Below, piece by piece: positions 8,168 through 16,600 of a stretch of 64,000 nucleotides of DNA. The notes beneath the pieces were generated by a model. The model searched no databases, had not been told where the DNA came from, and saw nothing but the letters and a program-made list of their open reading frames with translations. Numbering within the stretch: the first letter of the stretch is position 1; the number at the start of each line of letters is the position of its first letter. The stretch is taken from NCBI GenBank assembly GCA_947258815.1, contig CAMYJW010000010.1, forward strand, positions 62,001 through 126,000, given 5' to 3'. A program made the position numbers and the translations under genes. The DNA is from an uncultured Sphingomonadaceae bacterium. Lineage in GTDB: Bacteria; Pseudomonadota; Alphaproteobacteria; Sphingomonadales; Sphingomonadaceae.

Positions 8168-9407
8168 AGGCCCTGGAAGGCTCCATGAGCTCAATCCGGT
8201 GGGTCGTCGTCGGATCCCAGACGAATTTCATATTTTCAATCGAGGCAGTGATGCCACCCTTGAAAAGCGGCTTTTCATTGGGATCAATCCTGAACTCGGG
8301 AATGCGCCGCAGCCACTCTTCCAGCATCACCCGGATTTCCATTCGCGCAAGGTGATTGCCTGGGCAACGATGGGCACCGCCGCCAAATGTGGCATGTTCA
8401 AGCTTCTTTCGCCCGAAATCGACAGCCATCGGATTCTCATGTTGCTGATCGTCGATCCCTGCCAAAGCCAGTGCAGCGACGATCATGTCGCCCGCTTTTA
8501 GCTGCGCACCTTCAATCTCTGTATCCTGCGTCACTTCGCGCGCGATCGTGATGACCGGAAAGCGCCGCAGCAGTTCTTCAATCACGCGCGGCATCTGATC
8601 GGGATTGGCCATCATTTCCCGCCACCTGTCGGGGTTCGTAGCCACGAAATGCATCACGTAGTTGAGAAACTGGACAACCGTATCGACGCCACCGAACAGA
8701 ACCAGAAAGCAGAAATTCAGGGCCTCGTCGCGCGTTAGCGTGCGACCGTCGATCGGCGTATTGATCAGGTGGCTGAACAGATCCTCTCCACCCTTGTCCT
8801 TGCGCGCGTCGACATAAGGCGCGAGATAATCAAGGAAGTTCTGTTTGCCTTTCGCAAAGTCCAGATCGCCACTGGGCCGCACCATCGCCGCTGCCCAGCC
8901 ACGCAGTTTCGGGACATCGGCAATCGGCATGTCGGTCAACGACATGAGTACCTGAATAGGGAAAAGTTCCGAAAAGGCGTGGGCGAAATCGCACGCGCCG
9001 TCTTCACGCACTGCTTCTACGAGCAGCGCGGCATGATGACGAATCTGCGTTTCCATCGCCTTGACAATAGACGGAGAAAGGCGAGCGTTGAGCAACGTGC
9101 GATAGGCCTTGTGCTCTGGCGGATCGACTGTGCCCGGCAAGGCCCCGCGATAGGCCGCGCCAGCGGTTTCCTTCGGCACGAATATCGTCCGGCTCGAAAA
9201 CCGCTTGTAGTCGGCAAGCACCTTGTTGATCGTTGGTGCGCGGGTCGCGATCCAGTGCCCTCCGTTGTGCGGGGTCCAGACGACCGAAGGCAGGCCCTCC
9301 ACCTGCAGGCTTTTCCAGCTTTGGTGAAACCCGTCGTGGACTGCGGGCGGCGCATAAATATCAAAATCGACCACCCGGTCTTCCGATACCGTCGCGATTT
9401 CGTTCAT
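8160..9407 (-). CDS. Cytochrome P450 monooxygenase
   Basis: This is a soluble bacterial P450 of 415 aa. The I-helix reads LVLFGGVDTV (Gly-Gly-x-Asp-Thr oxygen-activation motif), the K-helix ExxR lies in VIEELLRRFP, and the haem loop is FGGGAHRCPGNHLARME with the proximal cysteine. No redox partner (ferredoxin or reductase) is encoded nearby. I chose ATG 9407 because a very G-rich Shine-Dalgarno lies directly upstream; a GTG at 9467 is in frame but lacks such a site. It is first in a two-gene operon with the KstD-like flavoprotein. A hydroxylase for the island's hydrophobic substrate is the likely role. Confidence 0.92.
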   Translation of the reverse strand: MNEIATVSEDRVVDFDIYAPPAVHDGFHQSWKSLQVEGLPSVVWTPHNGGHWIATRAPTINKVLADYKRFSSRTIFVPKETAGAAYRGALPGTVDPPEHKAYRTLLNARLSPSIVKAMETQIRHHAALLVEAVREDGACDFAHAFSELFPIQVLMSLTDMPIADVPKLRGWAAAMVRPSGDLDFAKGKQNFLDYLAPYVDARKDKGGEDLFSHLINTPIDGRTLTRDEALNFCFLVLFGGVDTVVQFLNYVMHFVATNPDRWREMMANPDQMPRVIEELLRRFPVITIAREVTQDTEIEGAQLKAGDMIVAALALAGIDDQQHENPMAVDFGRKKLEHATFGGGAHRCPGNHLARMEIRVMLEEWLRRIPEFRIDPNEKPLFKGGITASIENMKFVWDPTTTHRIELMEPSRAYA

Positions 9408-9420
9408 TGCGCCCCCCCCT
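9405..9420 (-). promoter_or_regulatory. Shine-Dalgarno made of a G8 run before the P450 start
   Basis: On the minus strand the start reads A-GGGGGGGG-CGCA-ATG, an uninterrupted run of eight G (9412-9419). This fixes the P450 start at 9407. Homopolymer runs can slip, which would change ribosome-site spacing slightly; that effect is speculative. Confidence 0.6.
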
Positions 9421-9498
9421 CGTCTGTTATGATCTTCCGTTCGCACAGTGTTCACCGGCGGAAACACCCCGGCAGCCGATTGAACGGTATATTGATTT

Positions 9499-9509
9499 CT
9501 GATATATCA
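9499..9509. promoter_or_regulatory. TATATCWG-type site and 10-bp palindrome upstream of the P450
   Basis: CTGATATATCA contains the perfect palindrome TGATATATCA and, on the minus strand, TATATCAG. It lies about 95 bp upstream of the P450 start in an AT-rich gap between the P450 and the divergent cupin gene. The same 8-mer form occurs in three other gaps of the island. Confidence 0.4.
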
Positions 9510-9657
9510 CATATGCCAGAGATGGCCAGCACCCGGATGCTTTGGATTCATGGCGGGGCGCTGTTTATTTGCGGCACAATTTGATGTGCTGGTGTTGCGC
9601 ACGATTGACAGGCCATGGTTGGCAGCGTCTGATTGCACCGGTTTTGGGAGAGAATTT

Positions 9658-10104
9658 TTGGACAAGAAAAGCGACAAGCCGCCTGTTCTGACATTGCCAC
9701 ACTGCGATATGGCGGATTTCGATTCGGGCGCGGAAGCGTCAAGCTTTCAAAGCGCGATGTTGCGCGGCGATATGATGACCGAGTCAGCCACATTCCTTAC
9801 GCGCATGGCGCCCGGCGCGGTGGCCCCATGGCACTGGCATACGCATACCGAAGAACTCGTCGTCCTGAAGGGCACGATTGTCGCCCAACTTGAAGGACAC
9901 GAACCGGTTCGCGTCGGCGCTGGCGGCTATTCCCAGCTGCCGGGCAAACACGCCCACCGCTTTCGCTGTACGGAAGAGGAAGGCTGCCTGCTGTTCGTTG
10001 TCGATGAAGGGGCTTTCGACCTGCACTGGATCGATGAAAACGGCAACGATATTACCGAAGAAGAAGCCTACGAACGCGCAGAGAAAGAAGGCGGCACCTG
10101 GTAA
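9658..10104 (+). CDS. Single-domain cupin protein
   Basis: This is a small cytoplasmic cupin of about 148 aa. The metal-binding first motif is visible as PWHWHTHTEELVVLKGTIVAQLEG, with His residues and Glu, and the second as YSQLPGKHAHRFRC. The acidic tail is EENGNDITEEEAYERAEKEGG-like. I prefer the TTG at 9658, which has GGGAGAG seven bases upstream; the ATG at 9550 is in frame but the 36 extra residues do not look like cupin sequence. It is divergent from the P450 operon and convergent with the VOC gene. The function is unknown. Cupins in such islands are often dioxygenases, isomerases or small-molecule sensors. Confidence 0.8.
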   Translation: MDKKSDKPPVLTLPHCDMADFDSGAEASSFQSAMLRGDMMTESATFLTRMAPGAVAPWHWHTHTEELVVLKGTIVAQLEGHEPVRVGAGGYSQLPGKHAHRFRCTEEEGCLLFVVDEGAFDLHWIDENGNDITEEEAYERAEKEGGTW

Positions 10105-10134
10105 ATCAGGCCCGGCGATTCGGCGGGCGCGCTG

Positions 10135-10650
10135 TCAGCGCCTGCCGATCGTATCGTAGATGTCGCCGAAGAACGCATCGGCGACATCGCTTTGCTCAAC
10201 CAGTTCGATCAGCACTTTATTGGATGGCCCCGATTCGAAATAGGCCCATTTCAGCGGGTTCTGTTCGATGTTCCCGTCCGCCAGCAACGCGATATCATCG
10301 GTAAAGGTCGTCCGCGCGCGCGCAATCGACGGCACCATGAAAGCGACGTGATGGATGCCGCCGCCGCATTCTCGCAGATATGCAGCATGGGGTGACAAGG
10401 CGTCGGCAGGTTCGAGCACTTCGAGCAGACAATCGCCAAGCCACAGAAAACCAAGCTTCATATCGAATGTCGTCAGACCGGTGGCGAGTTGGGCGGTGAC
10501 GGGCGTATCGACAGTGTAGGCCCCGCCCGAACCGGGCAATGCACGATACTGCGCAATAGTCTGGTCGCGATCAGGGCTGATAACCCCGACATGATGAACT
10601 GGCCCCAATCCAGGCTGCTGTATGTCGGGAACTTCCGGGCTGTCTGCCAT
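10135..10650 (-). CDS. Glyoxalase/VOC-superfamily protein (methylmalonyl-CoA epimerase-like)
   Basis: This 171-aa VOC protein has paired beta-alpha-beta-beta-beta modules: GLGPVHHVGVISPD with a metal-ligand histidine, GDCLLEVLEP with a Glu, GGGIHHVAFMVPSI with a second His, and SNKVLIELVEQ with a final Glu. This is the H-E-H-E layout of methylmalonyl-CoA epimerase-type enzymes. The ATG at 10650 follows AGAGAG; upstream in-frame ATGs lack a site. Its stop lies 30 bp from the cupin stop (convergent genes). A lyase, epimerase or ring-cleavage dioxygenase role in the island is possible but not decidable here. Confidence 0.82.
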   Translation of the reverse strand: MADSPEVPDIQQPGLGPVHHVGVISPDRDQTIAQYRALPGSGGAYTVDTPVTAQLATGLTTFDMKLGFLWLGDCLLEVLEPADALSPHAAYLRECGGGIHHVAFMVPSIARARTTFTDDIALLADGNIEQNPLKWAYFESGPSNKVLIELVEQSDVADAFFGDIYDTIGRR

Positions 10651-10730
10651 GGCATTCTCTCTTTGGAACAATTGCGCGTTCAAGGCCAAACCCGCGATGC
10701 GCGCACCATAGGCAACAACCATCAAATGTC

Positions 10731-10741
10731 TATATCAGGTA
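10731..10741 (-). promoter_or_regulatory. TATATCAGGTA site upstream of the VOC gene
   Basis: TATATCAGGTA on the plus strand lies about 80 bp upstream of the VOC gene start. It differs at one base from TATATCTGGTA at 10825-10835, which precedes the divergent PQQ dehydrogenase gene. Confidence 0.4.
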
Positions 10742-10824
10742 TTCAGTTTATGAGATTTGCGCAGCCTTGTTCGCCGCCTGCACAGGGTTTTCGCAAAGGC
10801 GGGTGACAGGCCCCTCGGTATGTG

Positions 10825-10835
10825 TATATCTGGTA
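10825..10835 (+). promoter_or_regulatory. TATATCTGGTA site upstream of the PQQ dehydrogenase
   Basis: TATATCTGGTA lies 30 bp before the PQQ dehydrogenase ATG. It is followed at 10843-10852 by TACAGATACC, so the half-site (TATCTG-like) is repeated in inverted orientation. Confidence 0.4.
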
Positions 10836-10864
10836 GAACAAAATACAGATACCGGGAGTGAGAT

Positions 10865-13246
10865 ATGGAAGAGGCCGCCGTTGCAAGGTCTCCGCTAAAC
10901 TGGGTCGGCGTTGCCCTGTTCGGGCTTATTGGCGTTTTTCTGGTTGCTGGCGGTGCCTATCTGGTTTCGCTTGGCGGTTCATTCTATTATCTGCTGTCGG
11001 GGATCGCGTTCCTGGCTGTTGCCGCGCTGATTGCACGCAGTAACCCGCAGGCGCCGTGGCTCTATTTTGCATTTGTAATCGCAACGTTCATCTGGGCGCT
11101 GGCCGAAGTCGGGTGGTCCACCTGGGAGTTGCTGCCGCGTATCGCGATGCCTGCCGGGCTTGCGCTCTGGTTTGTGCTTCCGTTTGCAAGACCCGCTGAT
11201 TCCTCGCCGCCCTCGCTGTTCGGCGAAAAGGGACCGATGCTTGCGCGGATCGCCGCGCCCGTGCTGGCAGTTGCGGCCTTTGCGATGATCGCGGTATCCT
11301 ATTCCGCATCGCGATTCGAACCACTGGGAACGGGCACGGCCAATGGCGCAGAAGCACCGGAACGGGGCGCCAGCCAGTGGCAAAATTACGGGAACACAAT
11401 CGCGGGCGATCGCTATTCGCCTGCCGACCAGATCACCCCCGCCAATGCCGACGATCTGGAAGTGGCGTGGGTTTACCGAACGGGCAACAGCGCTTCCTCG
11501 TTCGAAGCCACGCCGATCAAGGCCGGCTCATCGCTGTTCATGTGCACATCGTCGAACGAAGTCATCAGCATCGATGCGGAGACGGGCAAGGAAAACTGGC
11601 GGTTTGATCCTGCTGTCGATCTCAGCAAACCGCCCACGCGCGCCTGCCGGGGCGTTTCATATTATGCCGGTGGCGGCACGGCGGACTATTGCGACCAGCG
11701 CATTGTTACCGCCACGCTGGACGATCGCCTGATCACGCTGGACTGGGCCACGGGCAAGCCATGCGATGATTTCGGCGATGCCGGGTTTGTCGATCTCAAC
11801 GAAGGGCTGGACTGGAAAACGCCGGGCCATGCGCTTGTCACATCGCCGCCCTTGATCCTTGGCGACACGGCGATTGTCGGCGGCATGGTCTATGATAACC
11901 AGTCGGTCGATTCACCGTCCGGCGTGGTGCGCGCCTATGATGTGCGCAACGGCGAGATGAAATGGGCATGGGAAGCCAATTCGCCCACCAGTCGCGGTCC
12001 GCTGGCCGACGATGAGCATTTTGCCAGAGCGACCCCGAATGCATGGGGCGTGTTCAGCGCCGATCCCGAACTGGGGCTGGTCTATCTACCGATGGGCAAT
12101 CCCAACCCCGATTATTATGGCGGCGATCGCCCGCCCGAAAACGATCTGTACGGCAGCGGTATCGTCGCGCTGGAGGCCGAGACGGGCAACGTGCGCTGGA
12201 ACTTCAAGATGGTGCACCACGATCTGTGGGACATGGACGTGGCCGCGCAGCCGATCGTTGCCGATTTCGATACGCCGCAGGGCAAGGCAAAGGCGCTGAT
12301 TTCCACCAGCAAGCGCGGTGAAATATTCGTTCTTGATCGCGCCACGGGCGAATCGCTTGTGCCGATCGTTGAGAAACCCGTGCCGCAAGATGGCGCGGTG
12401 CCGGGGGAACGCCTTTCCCCCACGCAGCCTTATCCGCAGGACTTTCCTTCGTTTTCCCCACCTCATCTGCGCGAAGCCGATATGTGGGGCGCGACATTCC
12501 TGGATCAGATGCTGTGCCGGATCACGTTCAAACAGCGCCGTTATGAAGGCCAGTTCACGCCGCCCAGCCTTGAAGGCTCAATCGGGTATCCTGACATTTT
12601 CGGCGTGTTCAACTGGGGTGGCGGGTCTTACGATCCGGGTCGGCAGGTGCTGATCGTCAACGCAAGCTACATTCCCTATCTTACGCAGCTGATCAAACGC
12701 GAAGACGCCGACGCATCGGGCGTGACTGTCTGGGGCCATGATCCCAAACAGCCGCCCAGCAAGCCGATGCCCGAAGGCTGGGTCTATCCGCAGGACGGCA
12801 CCCCTTATGCCGCGATATCGACCCCATGGACTTCGCGCTTTGGCCTGCCCTGCAACGCGCCGCCATGGGGCGAGCTGGCAGCCATCGATCTGCGTCAGAA
12901 GAAGGTGCTGTGGCGCCAGCCGTTTGGCACCACGGAAGATGCCGCGCCGCTGGGTATCGCGTTGCCCACCGGCGTGTTCAGCGCGGGCGGTTCGATTGTC
13001 ACCAAAAGCGGGGTGATGTTTATTGCGGCCGCGATCGACGATTATCTGCGCGCCTATGATGTGGCGAGCGGGCGCAAGCTGTGGGAACAGCGCCTGCCCG
13101 CTGGCGGACAGGCGACACCGATGACGTATGTTTCGGAAGAGTCTGGCAAACAGTATGTCGTTCAGGCGGCGGGCGGCCATCCGCTGCTGATGACAAACCA
13201 GGGCGATTTCGTGATCGCCTACGCTCTGCCGAACGACAACAAATAG
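10865..13246 (+). CDS. Membrane-bound PQQ-dependent dehydrogenase (glucose/quinate/shikimate family)
   Basis: This 793-aa quinoprotein oxidises polyols, sugars or alicyclic alcohols in the periplasm and passes electrons to ubiquinone. Residues 1-150 hold about five hydrophobic helices (VALFGLIGVFLVAGGAYLV and others), as in membrane glucose dehydrogenase. From about 165 on is the eight-bladed propeller, with WQNYGNTIAGDRYSPADQI, MVHHDLWDMDVAAQP and STSKRGEIFVLDRATGE. Length matches the family. The ATG follows GGGAGTGAGAT. It sits alone between the divergent VOC gene and the convergent TonB receptor gene. Quinate-like or hydroxylated ring compounds are conceivable substrates. The exact one is unknown, and no PQQ synthesis genes are in the window. 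Confidence 0.93.
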   Translation: MEEAAVARSPLNWVGVALFGLIGVFLVAGGAYLVSLGGSFYYLLSGIAFLAVAALIARSNPQAPWLYFAFVIATFIWALAEVGWSTWELLPRIAMPAGLALWFVLPFARPADSSPPSLFGEKGPMLARIAAPVLAVAAFAMIAVSYSASRFEPLGTGTANGAEAPERGASQWQNYGNTIAGDRYSPADQITPANADDLEVAWVYRTGNSASSFEATPIKAGSSLFMCTSSNEVISIDAETGKENWRFDPAVDLSKPPTRACRGVSYYAGGGTADYCDQRIVTATLDDRLITLDWATGKPCDDFGDAGFVDLNEGLDWKTPGHALVTSPPLILGDTAIVGGMVYDNQSVDSPSGVVRAYDVRNGEMKWAWEANSPTSRGPLADDEHFARATPNAWGVFSADPELGLVYLPMGNPNPDYYGGDRPPENDLYGSGIVALEAETGNVRWNFKMVHHDLWDMDVAAQPIVADFDTPQGKAKALISTSKRGEIFVLDRATGESLVPIVEKPVPQDGAVPGERLSPTQPYPQDFPSFSPPHLREADMWGATFLDQMLCRITFKQRRYEGQFTPPSLEGSIGYPDIFGVFNWGGGSYDPGRQVLIVNASYIPYLTQLIKREDADASGVTVWGHDPKQPPSKPMPEGWVYPQDGTPYAAISTPWTSRFGLPCNAPPWGELAAIDLRQKKVLWRQPFGTTEDAAPLGIALPTGVFSAGGSIVTKSGVMFIAAAIDDYLRAYDVASGRKLWEQRLPAGGQATPMTYVSEESGKQYVVQAAGGHPLLMTNQGDFVIAYALPNDNK

Positions 13247-13640
13247 CCCCCCCCCCCTGCCCGCCTCTAGACGGACAGCCAACGTCTTGCAGATCCGCCG
13301 GGTTTCCCGGTCCGGCGGATCGCGCGTGAAATCTCCGGCCGATACGCGGACCTGACTTGCGCAAGCGCCCGCAGATGCGTGCACTTGGATAGCGGGCCGC
13401 GATGTGCAGGCGCCAGGCTGCTTCGCCCTGCCCCCAGCGCCCGCCACTTTCGCCCTTTCGGCGCACCGTCCGAAGCGCTCGGAGCAAAGCTACGGGCACG
13501 CCTGCGCGTCTTACCCGCACCGCATGACAATCGAGAGAACGCCGTTGCTCACCAGCGCCCAGGCGCAAGGCGAAATGGCCCTGGGCACTGCCAAGCATAA
13601 ACAGCGCGGATGCGGCTCAGGCTCAGCTCAGCTCAGATAC
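13247..13640. other. Intergenic gap with poly-C run and GCTCA repeats; no gene seen
   Basis: A run of eleven C (13247-13257) directly follows the PQQ dehydrogenase stop. The following roughly 350 bp are GC-rich with no reading frame showing a start site or recognisable protein. Near 13616-13635 the pentamer GCTCA is tandemly repeated about four times just before the receptor terminator. Confidence 0.6.
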
Positions 13641-13680
13641 AAAAAAGCCCGCCCGGCGTTTCGCAACGACCGGGCGGACT
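13641..13680 (-). terminator. Rho-independent terminator of the TonB receptor gene
   Basis: Read on the minus strand, CGCCCGG and CCGGGCG arms enclose a short loop, followed by a run of six T. It lies about 70 bp after the receptor stop at 13749. Confidence 0.8.
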
Positions 13681-13748
13681 GAATGTGTTGACTGTTGCCC
13701 AGACCGCCGACCGCGCAGCGCGACCGGCGGAGCTGTTATCGGTTCAGA

Positions 13749-16154
13749 TCAGAACTTCACGCCAACTTCCATGCCGTATGTACGGCCAATGGAAGGCAGA
13801 TAGGCGTTGGTGCCGACAACGGCACCCAGTGCGATACCGCCAGTGAAGTATTCTTCGTCAGTCAGGTTCTGGACATACCCGGAAACCGAAACATCCGATC
13901 CCATGATGTTGTTCCATTCAAGCCGTGCGTTCGTCAGGAAATAACCCGGCAGTTCCGCACCCGGAACGATCGAACCGACAAGGTTGGAATATTCCGTGCC
14001 CGTCTGGCCGTAGACGTCACCGCGGAACACGAGAGTTCCCGTATCGCCCAGATCAGTTTCGGTTCGGATAAATGCGGAACCGGCCCATTCAGGCGTATCT
14101 GCATACGGGCCAAACGTCAGCGTATCGGCGCCGATCGTCGCAATCGGATCGGTGTACTTCGCATCGGTGTACGTCAGCGTGCCGCCAAACTGCAGCCAGT
14201 CCGTCAGGTTGATGCTGCCATCCAGTTCGACACCGCGAATGCGCGCCTTGTTGGCGTTGCCGGTAACACTGGTGATGCCGATATAGACCGAACGAATGAT
14301 GTTCTTCACCGTCTGCTGGTAGATCGCCAGATTGAAGCGAGCCGGCATCGTGCCGAAATAGCCATTGAATTTTGCACCGGCTTCGATGTCCCATGTCGTT
14401 TCAGGACGGAACTCGTTGGTCAGGCCGTTCGCACCCAGACTTGTTCCGTTGAAACCACCGGTGCGCCAGCTGCCGCGCTGCACCAGATAGACCATCAGAG
14501 AGTTGCTGGCCTGATAGTCGAGACCAATGGTCCAGCTTGGCTTGGTTGCAGACGTCGATTCGTTCGGAACGCCAAGAACGCTGCCGAAAGCATCGTTGCC
14601 GATGTGGTCAAGGCTGATCTTTTCCTTGGTGATTCGTCCACCAAGGTTGAAGGTCAGCTCCGGTGTGATCTTGTATCCGATCTGCGCGTAAGCCGCGTAG
14701 GACTTGTCGTCGATGATGAAATCATAACCGCAGAACTTTTCGTCCAGTTGCGCAATCGTGCGCACTTCGAGCCAGTCCGCAAACCCGCAGGCTGTCGCTG
14801 CGGTGGCTGCGACTGAATCGGTCGCCAGCGAAAGAGGAATCTGCACCCCTTCCTTCTGGTGAGACCAGTAAAGCCCGGTGATGAAGTTAAGTTTGCCGTC
14901 AGCCAGTTCACCTGAAAGCTGAAGTTCATCGGAAATGTCCCGGTTGGTGAAGCGGAAGCCCTGGTTGCGCCCGCCAGCGAATGAACCGATGTTCAACAGT
15001 TCGAACGGGCTGCCATCATCATCCGCAAGCGTGCGCGACTTGACCTTGTTGTAGCCGAAGATGTTCTTCAGAACCAACGTATCACCGATTTCGATTTCGG
15101 TCCGGTTGGTCACCGTCCATGCTGATGAATTATAGTATGCTGAAACGTCGGCCATCACCTCATGATGGCCCAGGCCGGGTGAAACGCGATCAATGAAATC
15201 GCGGATACCGCCCGTTACACCAAGCGAAATCAGCTTTGCTTCTGCGGCAGGCGTATAAAACGGAACGCCAGGCGCGACTTCCGTGCCCGTGGGTACGTTG
15301 TAGATCGCATCGCCCGTTGCGTTGAGCGGCGTGCCCAGACCATCGACCGAAACATCGCCGACGCGGTTGATGTTCTGCATTTTCAGGTTTGTACCAATGC
15401 CGTTGCCGGTGCCGTGCTGCACGACCGTGACATTCTTGATCCCGTTTCCAGGCTCAAGCCGCAACGAACCACGAATACTTTTTGAATCGACGCTACCGCC
15501 ATACGTATCGTCATAAAGGTTGTGCTGGAAACCATCACGCTTCTGGAAACGACCGGCAAAGCGCACCGCCGCGACATCGCCAAGCGGGATGTTGATCGCA
15601 CCTTCGGCTTCTGTGTTTCCGAGATTGCCGAAACCGCCGCGCAGATACCCTTCGAAATCGTCAGTTGGTTCCTGCGTGCCATAAAGCACCGCGCCACCTG
15701 TGGCGTTGCGGCCAAACAGCGTGCCCTGCGGGCCTTTCAGAACCTGGATCGACCCAAGATCGTAGAAGGCCGAGGATGCGACACCCTTGATCTGGGTTTC
15801 ATTGAAATAGGCCACAACGGCAGGCGCACCATACGAAAAGGCGTCAATCGACTGGCCGCGAAGCGAGAATGAAAGCTGCTCGGACGAGTTTGTGGAACGC
15901 ACCGTCAGGCCCGGCGTGCTGGCTTGCAGATCACGCTCGCTTACGATCCGGCGTTCGGTCAGTTCTTCGGCCCCGAAAGCGGCAACCGCAACCGGAACCT
16001 TGGAGAGCGATTCCTCGGAACGGCGGGCCGTAACGATAATATCCCCTGAATTGGCTGCGCTTGCTTCGTCGGCCTCCTGCGCCATGGTTGGCGTTGCGAC
16101 CATCGCGGTTGCCGCGGTCGATGCCAGCAGGCAGCGCTTTAGAAGGTAATTCAT
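13749..16154 (-). CDS. TonB-dependent outer-membrane receptor
   Basis: This 801-aa receptor carries a cleavable signal peptide (MNYLLKRCLLASTAATAMVA then ending TMAQ), a TonB-box-like DIIVTARR at about 38-45, and a plug domain (LQASTPGLTVRS, IQVLKGPQGTLFGRNATGGAV at about 120-140). A 22-strand barrel follows, ending in the canonical aromatic residue (GMEVGVKF). Such receptors import siderophores, cobalamin, sugars or, in sphingomonads, hydrophobic carbon sources. No iron or cobalamin genes are near and it lies in the catabolic island, so uptake of the island's substrate is inferred. GGGAGAG precedes the start. Its promoter gap is shared with the divergent DUF7064-like gene and holds two operator-like signals. 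Confidence 0.95.
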   Translation of the reverse strand: MNYLLKRCLLASTAATAMVATPTMAQEADEASAANSGDIIVTARRSEESLSKVPVAVAAFGAEELTERRIVSERDLQASTPGLTVRSTNSSEQLSFSLRGQSIDAFSYGAPAVVAYFNETQIKGVASSAFYDLGSIQVLKGPQGTLFGRNATGGAVLYGTQEPTDDFEGYLRGGFGNLGNTEAEGAINIPLGDVAAVRFAGRFQKRDGFQHNLYDDTYGGSVDSKSIRGSLRLEPGNGIKNVTVVQHGTGNGIGTNLKMQNINRVGDVSVDGLGTPLNATGDAIYNVPTGTEVAPGVPFYTPAAEAKLISLGVTGGIRDFIDRVSPGLGHHEVMADVSAYYNSSAWTVTNRTEIEIGDTLVLKNIFGYNKVKSRTLADDDGSPFELLNIGSFAGGRNQGFRFTNRDISDELQLSGELADGKLNFITGLYWSHQKEGVQIPLSLATDSVAATAATACGFADWLEVRTIAQLDEKFCGYDFIIDDKSYAAYAQIGYKITPELTFNLGGRITKEKISLDHIGNDAFGSVLGVPNESTSATKPSWTIGLDYQASNSLMVYLVQRGSWRTGGFNGTSLGANGLTNEFRPETTWDIEAGAKFNGYFGTMPARFNLAIYQQTVKNIIRSVYIGITSVTGNANKARIRGVELDGSINLTDWLQFGGTLTYTDAKYTDPIATIGADTLTFGPYADTPEWAGSAFIRTETDLGDTGTLVFRGDVYGQTGTEYSNLVGSIVPGAELPGYFLTNARLEWNNIMGSDVSVSGYVQNLTDEEYFTGGIALGAVVGTNAYLPSIGRTYGMEVGVKF

Positions 16155-16280
16155 TCCATTCTCTCCCTAATGTGAGCCTCTTTGGTTGAGGCTGATCCGA
16201 ACAATCTTTTTGACTAAAACTCAACAACCGCAGTCAACGCGCGTGTTGGCATAGCAGGCGCCAAACAATATCGGGGGAAT

Positions 16281-16288
16281 CAGATATA
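16281..16288. promoter_or_regulatory. TATATCTG site in the receptor/DUF7064 divergent promoter region
   Basis: CAGATATA on the plus strand reads TATATCTG on the minus strand, about 130 bp upstream of the receptor start. It matches the sites at 9499, 10731 and 10825. Confidence 0.4.
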
Positions 16289-16306
16289 ACAATAGGGTTT
16301 CGCCTG

Positions 16307-16339
16307 CGTTTGGCACGAACGAACCACGTTTGGCGCGAA
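16307..16339. repeat. Two 13-bp direct repeats CGTTTGGCRCGAA, 20 bp apart
   Basis: CGTTTGGCACGAA (16307-16319) and CGTTTGGCGCGAA (16327-16339) match at 12 of 13 positions and begin exactly 20 bp apart, about two helical turns. They lie in the 446-bp gap between the receptor gene and the divergent DUF7064-like gene. A tandem binding site for an activator is inferred. The rest of the gap shows no gene. Confidence 0.5.
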
Positions 16340-16600
16340 TCGCGCCTAGAAAGGGCTGTTTTCTGTGCGAAAACCGCTAACCGTTGCATAAAAGGCACAC
16401 TGCATTATTCTTGGTTTTGACCCGGAATTTTCAGTGTTCCGGCACTCTGTAAACTTATAAATTGATCATAACAGGGTTTTATGATTCGATATGAATTACA
16501 TCTGATTGACCCGCGATTGATTCCGGCCCAGTCTCTCGGCCTCGGGTAACGCAATTGCCAATTTCAAGGCCAGCACAGGCCAGCAGGGAGAGCTGCCAAA

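Noticed and set aside
8168..8194. N-terminal extension of the KstD-like flavoprotein from TTG 8194
   Set aside because: ATG 8167 directly precedes the FAD motif and overlaps the P450 stop in the usual coupled manner.
13258..13640. Possible small gene after the PQQ dehydrogenase
   Set aside because: Several short frames on both strands overlap, none has a ribosome site or protein-like composition.
13695..14816. A 373-codon plus-strand open frame
   Set aside because: Antisense to the TonB receptor, with no domain and no start site.
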